Below, piece by piece: positions 1 through 5,384 of a stretch of DNA of 5,384 bases. Positions within the stretch are counted from its first letter, which is position 1, and every line of letters starts with the position of its first letter. The stretch spans positions 1-5,384 of the forward strand of contig CAJXSA010000278.1 in NCBI GenBank assembly GCA_913060595.1, read 5' to 3'. The stretch is from an uncultured Ignavibacteria bacterium (GTDB taxonomy: Bacteria; Bacteroidota; Ignavibacteria; SZUA-365). The notes below the pieces were generated by a model. It ran no database searches and was not told where the DNA came from. It was given only the letters and a program-made list of their open reading frames with translations. Position numbers and translations under genes: made by a program.

Positions 1-716
1 TCGGAAACTCCTTTCGCCAGGACAAGCGCAACGACATCGCGCCCACGCGCCGCAACTGGATGCTGAGTGCGCCGATCACGATTTTCTACGGCGTGACCAT
101 CAGCTTCGCGGCCTTCGACCTGCTGATGTCCCTCTACCCCCACTGGTTCAGCACGATATTCGGCGTGTATTATTTCTCGGCCTCCCTCGTGGGCGCGCTG
201 GCAGTGATCACCATCGTGGCCATCCTGCTCAAGAAAGCGGGACTGATCAGCGAATGGCTGACCATGGATCGTTTCCACGATCTCGGCAAGCTGCTGTTCG
301 CCTTCAACGTGTTCTGGGCCTACATCGCCTTCTCGCAGTACCTGCTCATCTGGTACGCAGACCTGCCCGAGGAAATCGTGTTTTTCACCTACCGGTTCGA
401 CCACGGCTGGGAAGTGGTGTCGATGCTGCTGCTCGTGCTGCATTTCATCGTGCCTTTCGTGCTGCTGCTTTCCGAAGCGGCCAAGCGCAACCTGAACGTG
501 CTCATGGCGGGCGCGGTCATCCTGCTTGTGGCGCATTTCATCGACATGTACTGGCTGGTCATGCCGAACTACAACCACGACGAAGTGGTGTTCGGCTGGA
601 TGGAAATCGCCCCCATGCTCGGACTCGGCGGCATCTTCATCCTCACGACCGCCCTGCAGTTCAAGCGCCGCAACGCCGTTCCCATCAATGACCCCTTCCT
701 CGCCGAAGCGAAATAA
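1..716 (+). CDS. actF: ActF, quinone-binding subunit of alternative complex III (3' part)
   Basis: Partial gene, open to the left edge; the first complete codon is at position 3 and 237 residues are visible before the TAA stop at 714-716. The ATG at 60 is internal, because the frame reads on upstream with family-like sequence (NSFRQDKRND). ActF is an NrfD-like integral membrane subunit of alternative complex III, which oxidises menaquinol and passes electrons toward cytochrome c or a heme-copper oxidase; the family is about 400 residues, so roughly 40% is missing. I count six hydrophobic helices, beginning near fragment residues 20, 50, 93, 135, 163 and 199. Family-typical stretches are FDLLMSLYPHWFSTIFGVYY, the FSQYLLIWYADLPEE segment after helix 3, and HFIDMYWLVMP near helix 5. 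Complex III genes normally lie upstream (actABCDE), outside this window. A strong terminator 45 bases downstream suggests this is the last gene of its operon. The related NrfD-like subunit ActC is an alternative, but the motifs and terminal position fit ActF better. Confidence 0.88.
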   Translation, partial: GNSFRQDKRNDIAPTRRNWMLSAPITIFYGVTISFAAFDLLMSLYPHWFSTIFGVYYFSASLVGALAVITIVAILLKKAGLISEWLTMDRFHDLGKLLFAFNVFWAYIAFSQYLLIWYADLPEEIVFFTYRFDHGWEVVSMLLLVLHFIVPFVLLLSEAAKRNLNVLMAGAVILLVAHFIDMYWLVMPNYNHDEVVFGWMEIAPMLGLGGIFILTTALQFKRRNAVPINDPFLAEAK

Positions 717-732
717 GAAATTCAGACATCGT

Positions 733-747
733 CCCCGCCACGCGGGG
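733..747 (+). other. Small GC-rich hairpin upstream of the terminator
   Basis: CCCCGC (733-738) pairs with GCGGGG (742-747) around a three-base CAC loop. It is not followed by a T run, so it is not a terminator by itself. It lies between the actF stop codon and the main terminator and could protect the 3' end of the actF transcript from exonucleases; that role is inference. Confidence 0.4.
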
Positions 748-761
748 CACCCACCACCCAT

Positions 762-790
762 CAGCGTCCCGCATTGCGGGACGCTGTTTT
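762..790 (+). terminator. Rho-independent terminator after actF
   Basis: A perfect 11-base-pair stem, CAGCGTCCCGC (762-772) with GCGGGACGCTG (776-786), closed by an ATT loop and followed directly by TTTT (787-790). The stem is GC-rich and lies 45 bases after the actF stop. It separates the respiratory operon from the AbgT-type gene downstream. Confidence 0.88.
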
Positions 791-822
791 ATCGCCTCTC
801 CAGTGCGCCGCAGCCGCGTGCG

Positions 823-860
823 TTGAACGATTTCCCTCGATTTGTGTTTTACATACTATC
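823..860 (+). promoter_or_regulatory. Possible promoter region of the AbgT-family gene
   Basis: This is the most AT-rich part of the gap after the terminator. TTGAAC (823-828) resembles a -35 box and TACTAT (854-859) a -10 box, but the distance between them is too long for a single sigma-70 promoter. If TACTAT is the -10, the correctly spaced -35 would be the poor TTTCCC at 831-836. Some promoter is expected here because the upstream operon is terminated, but the exact boxes are uncertain. Confidence 0.3.
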
Positions 861-887
861 CCCGTAACACTTTCACATGACAGGATG

Positions 888-892
888 AAGGG
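888..892 (+). promoter_or_regulatory. Ribosome binding site of the AbgT-family gene
   Basis: AAGGG ends five bases before the ATG at 898. It decides for that ATG over the in-frame ATG at 928, which has no comparable upstream purine stretch. The out-of-frame ATG at 885 overlaps this site and is not a credible start. Confidence 0.65.
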
Positions 893-897
893 TAGGT

Positions 898-2430
898 ATG
901 GCATCGGACAGCAAGGCCCGGCCGGGAATGATAGATCGTTTTCTCAGCACCGTCGAACGCGTCGGCAACGCGCTGCCGCATCCGGCGACACTGTTCGCCA
1001 TCCTGGCGCTCTCGGTGATATTCTTTTCATGGATTTTCAGTCTGTTCGACATCGCCGTGCAGCATCCGGGCACGGGGGAGACCGTGCGTCCGGTGAACCT
1101 GCTGTCCGTTGAAGGACTGCATCGCATCCTCACCACCATGGTGACGAACTTCACGAGTTTCGCACCGCTGGGCACGGTGTTCGTTTCCATGCTCGGCATC
1201 GGCATCGCGGAGAGCAGCGGACTGATCGGCACCGCCCTGCGGCAGATGGTGCTCGCCGCTCCGCGGAAGCTGCTGACCTTCGTTATCGTTCTCGCGGGCA
1301 TTCTTTCCAACACGGCGAGCGAAGTCGGCTACGTGCTGCTCGTGCCCCTCGGCGGCGTCATTTTCCTCGCCGTGGGACGCCATCCCATCGCAGGCATGGC
1401 GGCGGCCTTCGCGGGCGTATCCGGCGGATACAGCGCCAACCTGCTGCTCGGCACCATCGATCCGCTGCTGGCCGGACTCTCGCAGGAGGCCGCGCGCATT
1501 CTCGAACCGGGCTACGTCGTCAATGCCGCCGCGAATTATTACTTCCTCTTCGTCTCCACCTTCTTCATCGCCCTCGCCGGCACCTGGGTTACGGAGAAAA
1601 TCGTCGTTCCCCGTCTCGGGGAGTACAAGGGGGAAGCGGAGAAGGAGGAGCTGCGTCCCCTCACCGCCGACGAAAAACGCGGCCTGCGTTTCGCGCTTTA
1701 CACCGGACTGGTGAGCACGGCAATCATCCTCGCCGGTCTCGTCCCGGAAAACGGTTTCCTGCGCAACATCGACACCGGCGGTATCCTGGACTCGCCCTTC
1801 CTCGACGGTGTGGTCGCCTTCATCTTCATGGGCGCCGTGATCCTGGCCGTGGCCTACGGCATCGGCGCGCGCACGATCAAGAATGACACGGACGTGATGA
1901 ACGGCATGGGCAAGGCCATTGAGACGCTGGGCATTTACACCGTGCTCGTGTTTTTCGCCGCGCAGTTCGTGGCGTACTTCAACTGGACCAACCTCGGACT
2001 GATCACCGCCATCGAGGGCGCGGATCTGCTCAAGTCCTCCGGACTCGGTGCCATTCCCCTGATGCTGGCCTTTGTGGTCATCACGGCCGTCATCAACCTG
2101 GTCATGGGCAGCGCCTCGGCGAAATGGGCCATCATGGCGCCGGTATTCATCCCCATGTTCATGCTGCTCGGTTTCTCACCGGAACTGGTGCAGGCCGGCT
2201 ACCGCGTAGGCGACAGCGTGACGAATATCGTCTCGCCGATGATGTCGTATTTCGCGCTCATCGTTGCCTTCGTGGCCAAGTACGAGCCGAAGGCGGGCAT
2301 CGGCACGGTGATCGCCACCATGCTCCCGTACTCGATCACCTTCGCGATGATCTGGACCGTGCTGCTCATCGTGTGGTTCACGTTGGGACTGCCAGTGGGA
2401 CCGGGCGCCGAGCTCTTCTACGGGAAGTAA
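898..2430 (+). CDS. AbgT-family transporter (p-aminobenzoyl-glutamate / antimetabolite type)
   Basis: Complete 510-residue polytopic inner-membrane protein, normal length for the AbgT family. Members import p-aminobenzoyl-glutamate, a folate breakdown product (E. coli AbgT), or export sulfonamide-type antimetabolites (Neisseria MtrF, Alcanivorax YdaH). Family hallmarks: NTASEVGYVLLVPLGG (138-153), AGVSGGYSANLLLGTIDPLLAG (172-193, with D188), FFAAQFVAYFNWTNLG (352-367) and GSASAKWAIMAPVFIP (404-419). From W410 the series N400, S407, W410, P428, R436, D439, P447 keeps the same spacing as residues I recall from the MtrF and YdaH structural work (in MtrF S417, W420, P438, R446, D449, P457), so the transport site looks intact. 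The 898 start has AAGGG five bases upstream. It stands alone: a terminator precedes it, another follows 57 bases after the stop, and no abgAB-like hydrolase genes are seen. Direction of transport and true substrate cannot be read from sequence. Confidence 0.93.
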   Translation: MASDSKARPGMIDRFLSTVERVGNALPHPATLFAILALSVIFFSWIFSLFDIAVQHPGTGETVRPVNLLSVEGLHRILTTMVTNFTSFAPLGTVFVSMLGIGIAESSGLIGTALRQMVLAAPRKLLTFVIVLAGILSNTASEVGYVLLVPLGGVIFLAVGRHPIAGMAAAFAGVSGGYSANLLLGTIDPLLAGLSQEAARILEPGYVVNAAANYYFLFVSTFFIALAGTWVTEKIVVPRLGEYKGEAEKEELRPLTADEKRGLRFALYTGLVSTAIILAGLVPENGFLRNIDTGGILDSPFLDGVVAFIFMGAVILAVAYGIGARTIKNDTDVMNGMGKAIETLGIYTVLVFFAAQFVAYFNWTNLGLITAIEGADLLKSSGLGAIPLMLAFVVITAVINLVMGSASAKWAIMAPVFIPMFMLLGFSPELVQAGYRVGDSVTNIVSPMMSYFALIVAFVAKYEPKAGIGTVIATMLPYSITFAMIWTVLLIVWFTLGLPVGPGAELFYGK

Positions 2431-2440
2431 AGGAGTGCAG

Positions 2441-2485
2441 GGATTACGCAGAGGTTTTACCACGGATTACGCAGATTACACAGAG
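2441..2485 (+). repeat. Short GATTAC-type intergenic repeat, 9-base period
   Basis: GGATTACGCAGA occurs exactly at 2441-2452 and again at 2464-2475, 23 bases apart. A third, slightly diverged unit, GATTACACAGA, follows at 2474-2484, nine bases after the GATTAC of the second copy. The ACCACGGATTACGCAGATTACACAGAGA core resembles a low-complexity intergenic motif I recall from many environmental bacterial genomes, where it tends to sit in gaps between genes; that is from memory, not a search. It starts 11 bases after the transporter stop codon and runs up to the terminator hairpin. It probably does not code for protein. Confidence 0.7.
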
Positions 2486-2487
2486 AT

Positions 2488-2518
2488 AAGAAAAGGCGGT
2501 CTGATGACCGCCTTTCTT
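2488..2518. terminator. Bidirectional rho-independent terminator between convergent genes
   Basis: AAAGGCGGTC (2492-2501) pairs perfectly with GACCGCCTTT (2506-2515) around a TGAT loop. Three further pairs (AAG 2488-2490 with CTT 2516-2518) extend it past a bulged A at 2491. On the plus strand the arm ends in TTTCTT; on the minus strand it ends in TTTTCTTAT. It therefore fits both the transporter gene (stop 57 bases before) and the peptidase gene (stop about 90 bases away on the other strand). Confidence 0.85.
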
Positions 2519-2609
2519 GCTTACTGCTGTGCGTCGTGCTGCGTAAACTCCGCGAGACACTGCTCGCAGCGCCATGGCCCGAAGGGCGGTGGCGGGCGTT
2601 GGATTCGCT

Positions 2610-5330
2610 CTACTCGATGACGACCATTTTACGTGAGACGGCAGTGGTAGCGCCTTCGAGTGCGTAGGTGTAGACGCCGGCGGGGAGTCCGGCGGTCTGC
2701 AGCGTCAGGGAATGCACGCCCGCGCTTGCGGCTGCGACGGACTGCTCGCGGACGAGGCGTCCGAGAACGTCATAGACGCGCAGGGCCAGCGGCGTGGAGG
2801 GCACGGTGCTGAGCGTGTAGCGCAGCAGCGTGCCGCTTCCCGCAGGGACGGGGTTGGGATAGTTCTGGTCGAGCGCGATGCCCGAGGGAGACGACGGGGC
2901 GTCATGCACCGAGGTCACCGGGACGCAGGGCATGAGCGCCAGCAGGGAGGCCATGTTCTGCTTGAGCTGACCGTTGTTGACACGGTACGGGCGCAGGCCG
3001 ATGAACATCATGTGCCCGGTTTCGCCGTTCTCGGTGGTCATGGGCTTGCCCCAGACGCCGATGCCACGTTCGGCGGAGAAGGACTGTGTCTCGGTGAAGA
3101 GCAGCACGTTCTCCTGCCGGTCGAGCGTGGTGCTGAACAGGTTCAGCAGATTCTGATCATCGGTGAATTCCATGTTGAGCAGCGAGGGAAGCTTGGCTTC
3201 GCAGTCCGCGGCCTCGACGTAATTCCCCGTCCAGCTGATGCCGAGCAGCTCGCGCATGTCGGTGGTGATGAAATTCTGTCCCATGCGTGAGACCAGCAGC
3301 ACGTTGCCGCCGGCGCGCAGGTATTCCATGATCGAAGTGTTGGCCCACACGTTGTCGTCACCGTTGTAGGCGTTGCCCAGCCACACCACGGTGCAGTACT
3401 GTCCGAGCACGCGGCCGGGCACCGGACCCGAGCCGGCGGGCGCAGGGACGGTGGAGGGGTAGCCGACCGAAGGATCCGGGAACACATCCCAGAGTGTGTA
3501 GGGGAGTCCGCCGCTGAACACGGAGTCGGCGAAGGCCGCTTTCAGATCCGCGGTGTAGGCCTCGACATCCCAGTCGATGCCGTTGACAACAAGCAGACCC
3601 TTGTCGAAGGTCGGGTTGGTGATTTTCTCGATCACACGCTTCAGAATCCAGTTGTCCGGATCCAGCTGCACGACCTCCGCTTCGCGGTCGAAACGGAAGC
3701 TGTACTGCGCAGTGGCCTCGTCGTTGCTGACCGTGAGCGTGGTGTCCGTGCCATCGGTGAACTGCACGTACAGGTCGATGGGCATGGTGAAGAGCTGCCG
3801 CTCGGAGAGGTAGAGCTGTTCGATGTTCACCGTGAGGTCGAACATCGCGGCGTCTTGCGCGACGCTCCAGTCGAAACGGTACGTGGGGTAGTACTCGCCG
3901 TAAATCCACTGGTCGAAGAACCAGTCGAGATCCATGCCGCTCTGGTCCTCGTAGAACTGCTTGAACTCTGAGGTGGTGACGCTGCGGTAGGCGTCCCGCC
4001 GCTCCTCACCCAGGTATGTTCGCGTCGCGGCGAAGAAATCCTCGTCTCCGACCACGTGGCGCAGCATGTGCACCACCCAGGAGGCTTTATTGTAGCTGAG
4101 CGCGCCGCTGAAGATGCGGCCGGGATTTTCCTTCGGATTGTCGACGAAAATGGTGCCGGGACCGTAATAGGTCGTCGTGGCCATATTGGCCTTCAACGCC
4201 TCGAGTCCGCCGCGCGATTCCCAGAACAGTGATTCGCCGTAGGTTGCCCAGCCTTCGTTGAGCCAGATGTGCTCGAAGGTGTTGCAGGTGACCTTGTCGC
4301 CGAACCACTGATGCATGAGTTCGTGAATGACCACGTCGGTATTGTAAAAGCCCATCGAGGACACCGTCTGATGCTCCATGGCGCCGCCCCATTCGTACTC
4401 GGCCATGCCGTACTTTTCCTCGATGAACGGATAGGTGATGAACAGGTCGGAGAGCACCCGCAGTCCTTCCATCATGTCCTGTTCGTAGTTGGCCATGTTG
4501 CTGCTCGGCATGCCGTACCACCAGCTGCCGACCGGCATGGAATGTCCCTTGTAGTCAAAGGTCAGTTCGCGATAGTTGTATTCTGCGGCCGCAACCGAGA
4601 CGAGGTAGGTGACGATGGGGTAGCGCGATTTCCAGTGCACGGTGCGCGTGCCGTCGCCGTTGCTCACGTCGGAGACCACAAGACCGTTGCTGACCGGGTA
4701 CATCGGTTCCTCGACGGTGAGGATCACATCGATCGAATCTGCCTTGTCTGCGGGATCGTCCTTGCACGGCCACCAGTTGCGCGCGTCGTAGGGCTCCGCC
4801 TGCGAGGCGATGCTCAGGATCTGCTTGCCGAGGTCCACGTTCTGCACGTTGCGAACCGTCACGGCGCTGCCGCCGTAGGGGTGCGTGTAGTAAATCGTGA
4901 CGGCGAGCGCTTCGTCCTTCTGTATCGCGGAGGGGAGTGTGAGGGAAAGCACGTCCGCGTCATGCGTGACGGCGCCGGCGTCGAGGCGTGTGGTGCCGAC
5001 GCGCACGCTGTCGATGGTTCCGAGCACGCCGAAGTTCAGCGTGACGGTGGAGAGATCGTCCACCAGGCTGCGCAGCTCCATGCGCACGCTGCCGGCGAAG
5101 TCCAGTGCGGCGTCGTTCGGGAAGGAAACCGCGAGGCGGTAATACGTGACGTCATAGTCCTCCGCCGCAGCGGGAACGAACTGACTGCGCTTGGCCAGCA
5201 TCGCGTGACGGCGCAATTCGATGTTGCGCACCTGCTGCATTTCGTCCGCGGGGGCGTCGAACACCTGGGCGGACAGCGGCAGGGAAATAAAAAGCAGGGA
5301 AAGAATCAGGAACGGTCGAAAAAATGTCAT
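2610..5330 (-). CDS. Secreted M1-family zinc metallopeptidase with T9SS sorting domain
   Basis: Complete 906-residue protein. M1 enzymes (LTA4H / aminopeptidase N family) remove N-terminal residues from peptides. Order of parts: signal peptide 1-21 (FFRPFLILSLLFISLPLSA, likely cut before Q22); N-terminal beta domain about 58-250, including the family stretch NWWPCKDDPADKA (185-197); catalytic domain about 255-490; a beta segment to about 570; a Rossmann-like extra domain about 577-802; linker; T9SS type A sorting domain about 820-906 (LDQNYPNPV, VYDVLGRLV, LPAGVYTY, ending SRKMVVIE). Zinc ligands are H336, H340 and E359 in HELMH-x18-E, E337 is the general base, and Y413 in SYNKASWVVHMLR is the likely transition-state tyrosine. 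The substrate motif is GAMEH (316-320) rather than GAMEN. The start at 5330 is chosen over the in-frame ATGs at 5378 and 5366 because it gives an intact signal peptide and has GGAGA just upstream. Predicted surface or secreted peptidase; specificity is unknown. Confidence 0.93.
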   Translation of the reverse strand: MTFFRPFLILSLLFISLPLSAQVFDAPADEMQQVRNIELRRHAMLAKRSQFVPAAAEDYDVTYYRLAVSFPNDAALDFAGSVRMELRSLVDDLSTVTLNFGVLGTIDSVRVGTTRLDAGAVTHDADVLSLTLPSAIQKDEALAVTIYYTHPYGGSAVTVRNVQNVDLGKQILSIASQAEPYDARNWWPCKDDPADKADSIDVILTVEEPMYPVSNGLVVSDVSNGDGTRTVHWKSRYPIVTYLVSVAAAEYNYRELTFDYKGHSMPVGSWWYGMPSSNMANYEQDMMEGLRVLSDLFITYPFIEEKYGMAEYEWGGAMEHQTVSSMGFYNTDVVIHELMHQWFGDKVTCNTFEHIWLNEGWATYGESLFWESRGGLEALKANMATTTYYGPGTIFVDNPKENPGRIFSGALSYNKASWVVHMLRHVVGDEDFFAATRTYLGEERRDAYRSVTTSEFKQFYEDQSGMDLDWFFDQWIYGEYYPTYRFDWSVAQDAAMFDLTVNIEQLYLSERQLFTMPIDLYVQFTDGTDTTLTVSNDEATAQYSFRFDREAEVVQLDPDNWILKRVIEKITNPTFDKGLLVVNGIDWDVEAYTADLKAAFADSVFSGGLPYTLWDVFPDPSVGYPSTVPAPAGSGPVPGRVLGQYCTVVWLGNAYNGDDNVWANTSIMEYLRAGGNVLLVSRMGQNFITTDMRELLGISWTGNYVEAADCEAKLPSLLNMEFTDDQNLLNLFSTTLDRQENVLLFTETQSFSAERGIGVWGKPMTTENGETGHMMFIGLRPYRVNNGQLKQNMASLLALMPCVPVTSVHDAPSSPSGIALDQNYPNPVPAGSGTLLRYTLSTVPSTPLALRVYDVLGRLVREQSVAAASAGVHSLTLQTAGLPAGVYTYALEGATTAVSRKMVVIE

Positions 5331-5334
5331 GTGG

Positions 5335-5340
5335 TCTCCA
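5335..5340 (-). promoter_or_regulatory. Ribosome binding site of the M1 peptidase gene
   Basis: On the minus strand TGGAGA is followed by CCAC and then the ATG at 5328-5330, so the GGAG core ends five to six bases before the start. It supports this start over the longer reading from 5378, which would put 16 polar residues ahead of the signal peptide. Confidence 0.65.
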
Positions 5341-5368
5341 CGGAAATCGGGAATTGAGCTATTCATTG

Positions 5369-5374
5369 ATAATA
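5369..5374 (-). promoter_or_regulatory. Candidate -10 box of the M1 peptidase gene
   Basis: The minus strand reads TATTAT, five of six matches to TATAAT, within the most AT-rich part of the leader. It would put transcription start near 5362 and give a leader of about 30 bases. The matching -35 box would fall at or beyond the right edge of the window, so it cannot be checked here. Confidence 0.35.
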
Positions 5375-5384
5375 TCACGATTCG

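Noticed and set aside
60..62. ATG at 60 as the start of a short 218-residue protein
   Set aside because: The frame is open to the window edge and the upstream residues fit ActF, so the ATG is internal to a truncated gene.
774..1112. A plus-strand open frame starting inside the actF terminator
   Set aside because: It begins within the terminator stem and overlaps the start of the transporter gene in another frame; no support as a gene.
2441..2485. CRISPR array reading of the repeat strip
   Set aside because: The units are only 9 to 12 bases long with no regular spacers and no cas genes nearby.
2435..2620. A 61-codon plus-strand open frame across the convergent gap
   Set aside because: It translates the GATTAC repeat (TDYADYTEIRKGG) and runs through the terminator hairpin; such peptides are typical artefacts of intergenic repeats.
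2712..3290. A 192-codon plus-strand open frame opposite the 3' part of the peptidase gene
   Set aside because: It is antisense to the sorting and Rossmann-like domains, has biased composition and no family features; a GC-driven shadow.
4269..5357. A long open frame of 362 codons on the plus strand, antisense to the peptidase gene
   Set aside because: It is the mirror of a well-supported gene in GC-rich DNA. The translation is rich in H, V, R, G and A with no recognisable domain, and it lacks a ribosome site.
5331..5378. A longer peptidase start at 5378
   Set aside because: It would put 16 polar residues before the signal peptide and would use leader sequence that holds the candidate -10 box and the ribosome site.

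Overview
The window carries two complete protein genes and one truncated at the left edge. It is GC-rich, compact and has short intergenic gaps. The best taxonomic reading is a high-GC member of the Bacteroidota/FCB group (Rhodothermota, Ignavibacteria or Kapabacteria-like lineages are all possible). Two features support this. The large minus-strand protein ends in a type IX secretion (T9SS) type A sorting domain with the typical NYPNP start. The left-edge gene is the ActF subunit of alternative complex III, a respiratory complex common in that group. Both complete genes have a purine-rich Shine-Dalgarno-like sequence, which is uncommon in classical Bacteroidetes and leans toward the Ignavibacteria/Chlorobi/Rhodothermota side. 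This is inference; no rRNA or other marker gene is present.

Layout: (1) positions 1-716, plus strand: the last 237 residues of ActF, a six-helix C-terminal part of a quinone-binding membrane subunit, closed by a strong rho-independent terminator at 762-790. (2) Positions 898-2430, plus strand: a complete 510-residue AbgT-family transporter (p-aminobenzoyl-glutamate importer / antimetabolite exporter family) with the core substrate-site residues in place. (3) Positions 2431-2609: a convergent intergenic gap with a short 9-base-period repeat (GATTAC-type) followed by a bidirectional terminator. (4) Positions 2610-5330, minus strand: a 906-residue secreted M1-family zinc metallopeptidase, with signal peptide, full HEXXH-x18-E zinc site, an extra Rossmann-like domain of about 225 residues, and the T9SS sorting domain. 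Its promoter and leader occupy 5331-5384.

The three genes look like three separate transcription units. ActF belongs to the respiratory chain in the inner membrane. AbgT is an inner-membrane transporter. The M1 enzyme is predicted to be exported across both membranes and anchored or released at the surface, where it would trim peptides for nutrition. A functional link between the AbgT protein and the peptidase is possible but not shown: they are convergent and separated by a terminator.

I see no CRISPR array, tRNA, rRNA, transposase or phage gene. Nothing here amounts to a clearly new system. The most notable points are the domain architecture of the M1 peptidase, the GAMEH variant of its substrate motif, and the intergenic repeat beside the shared terminator.
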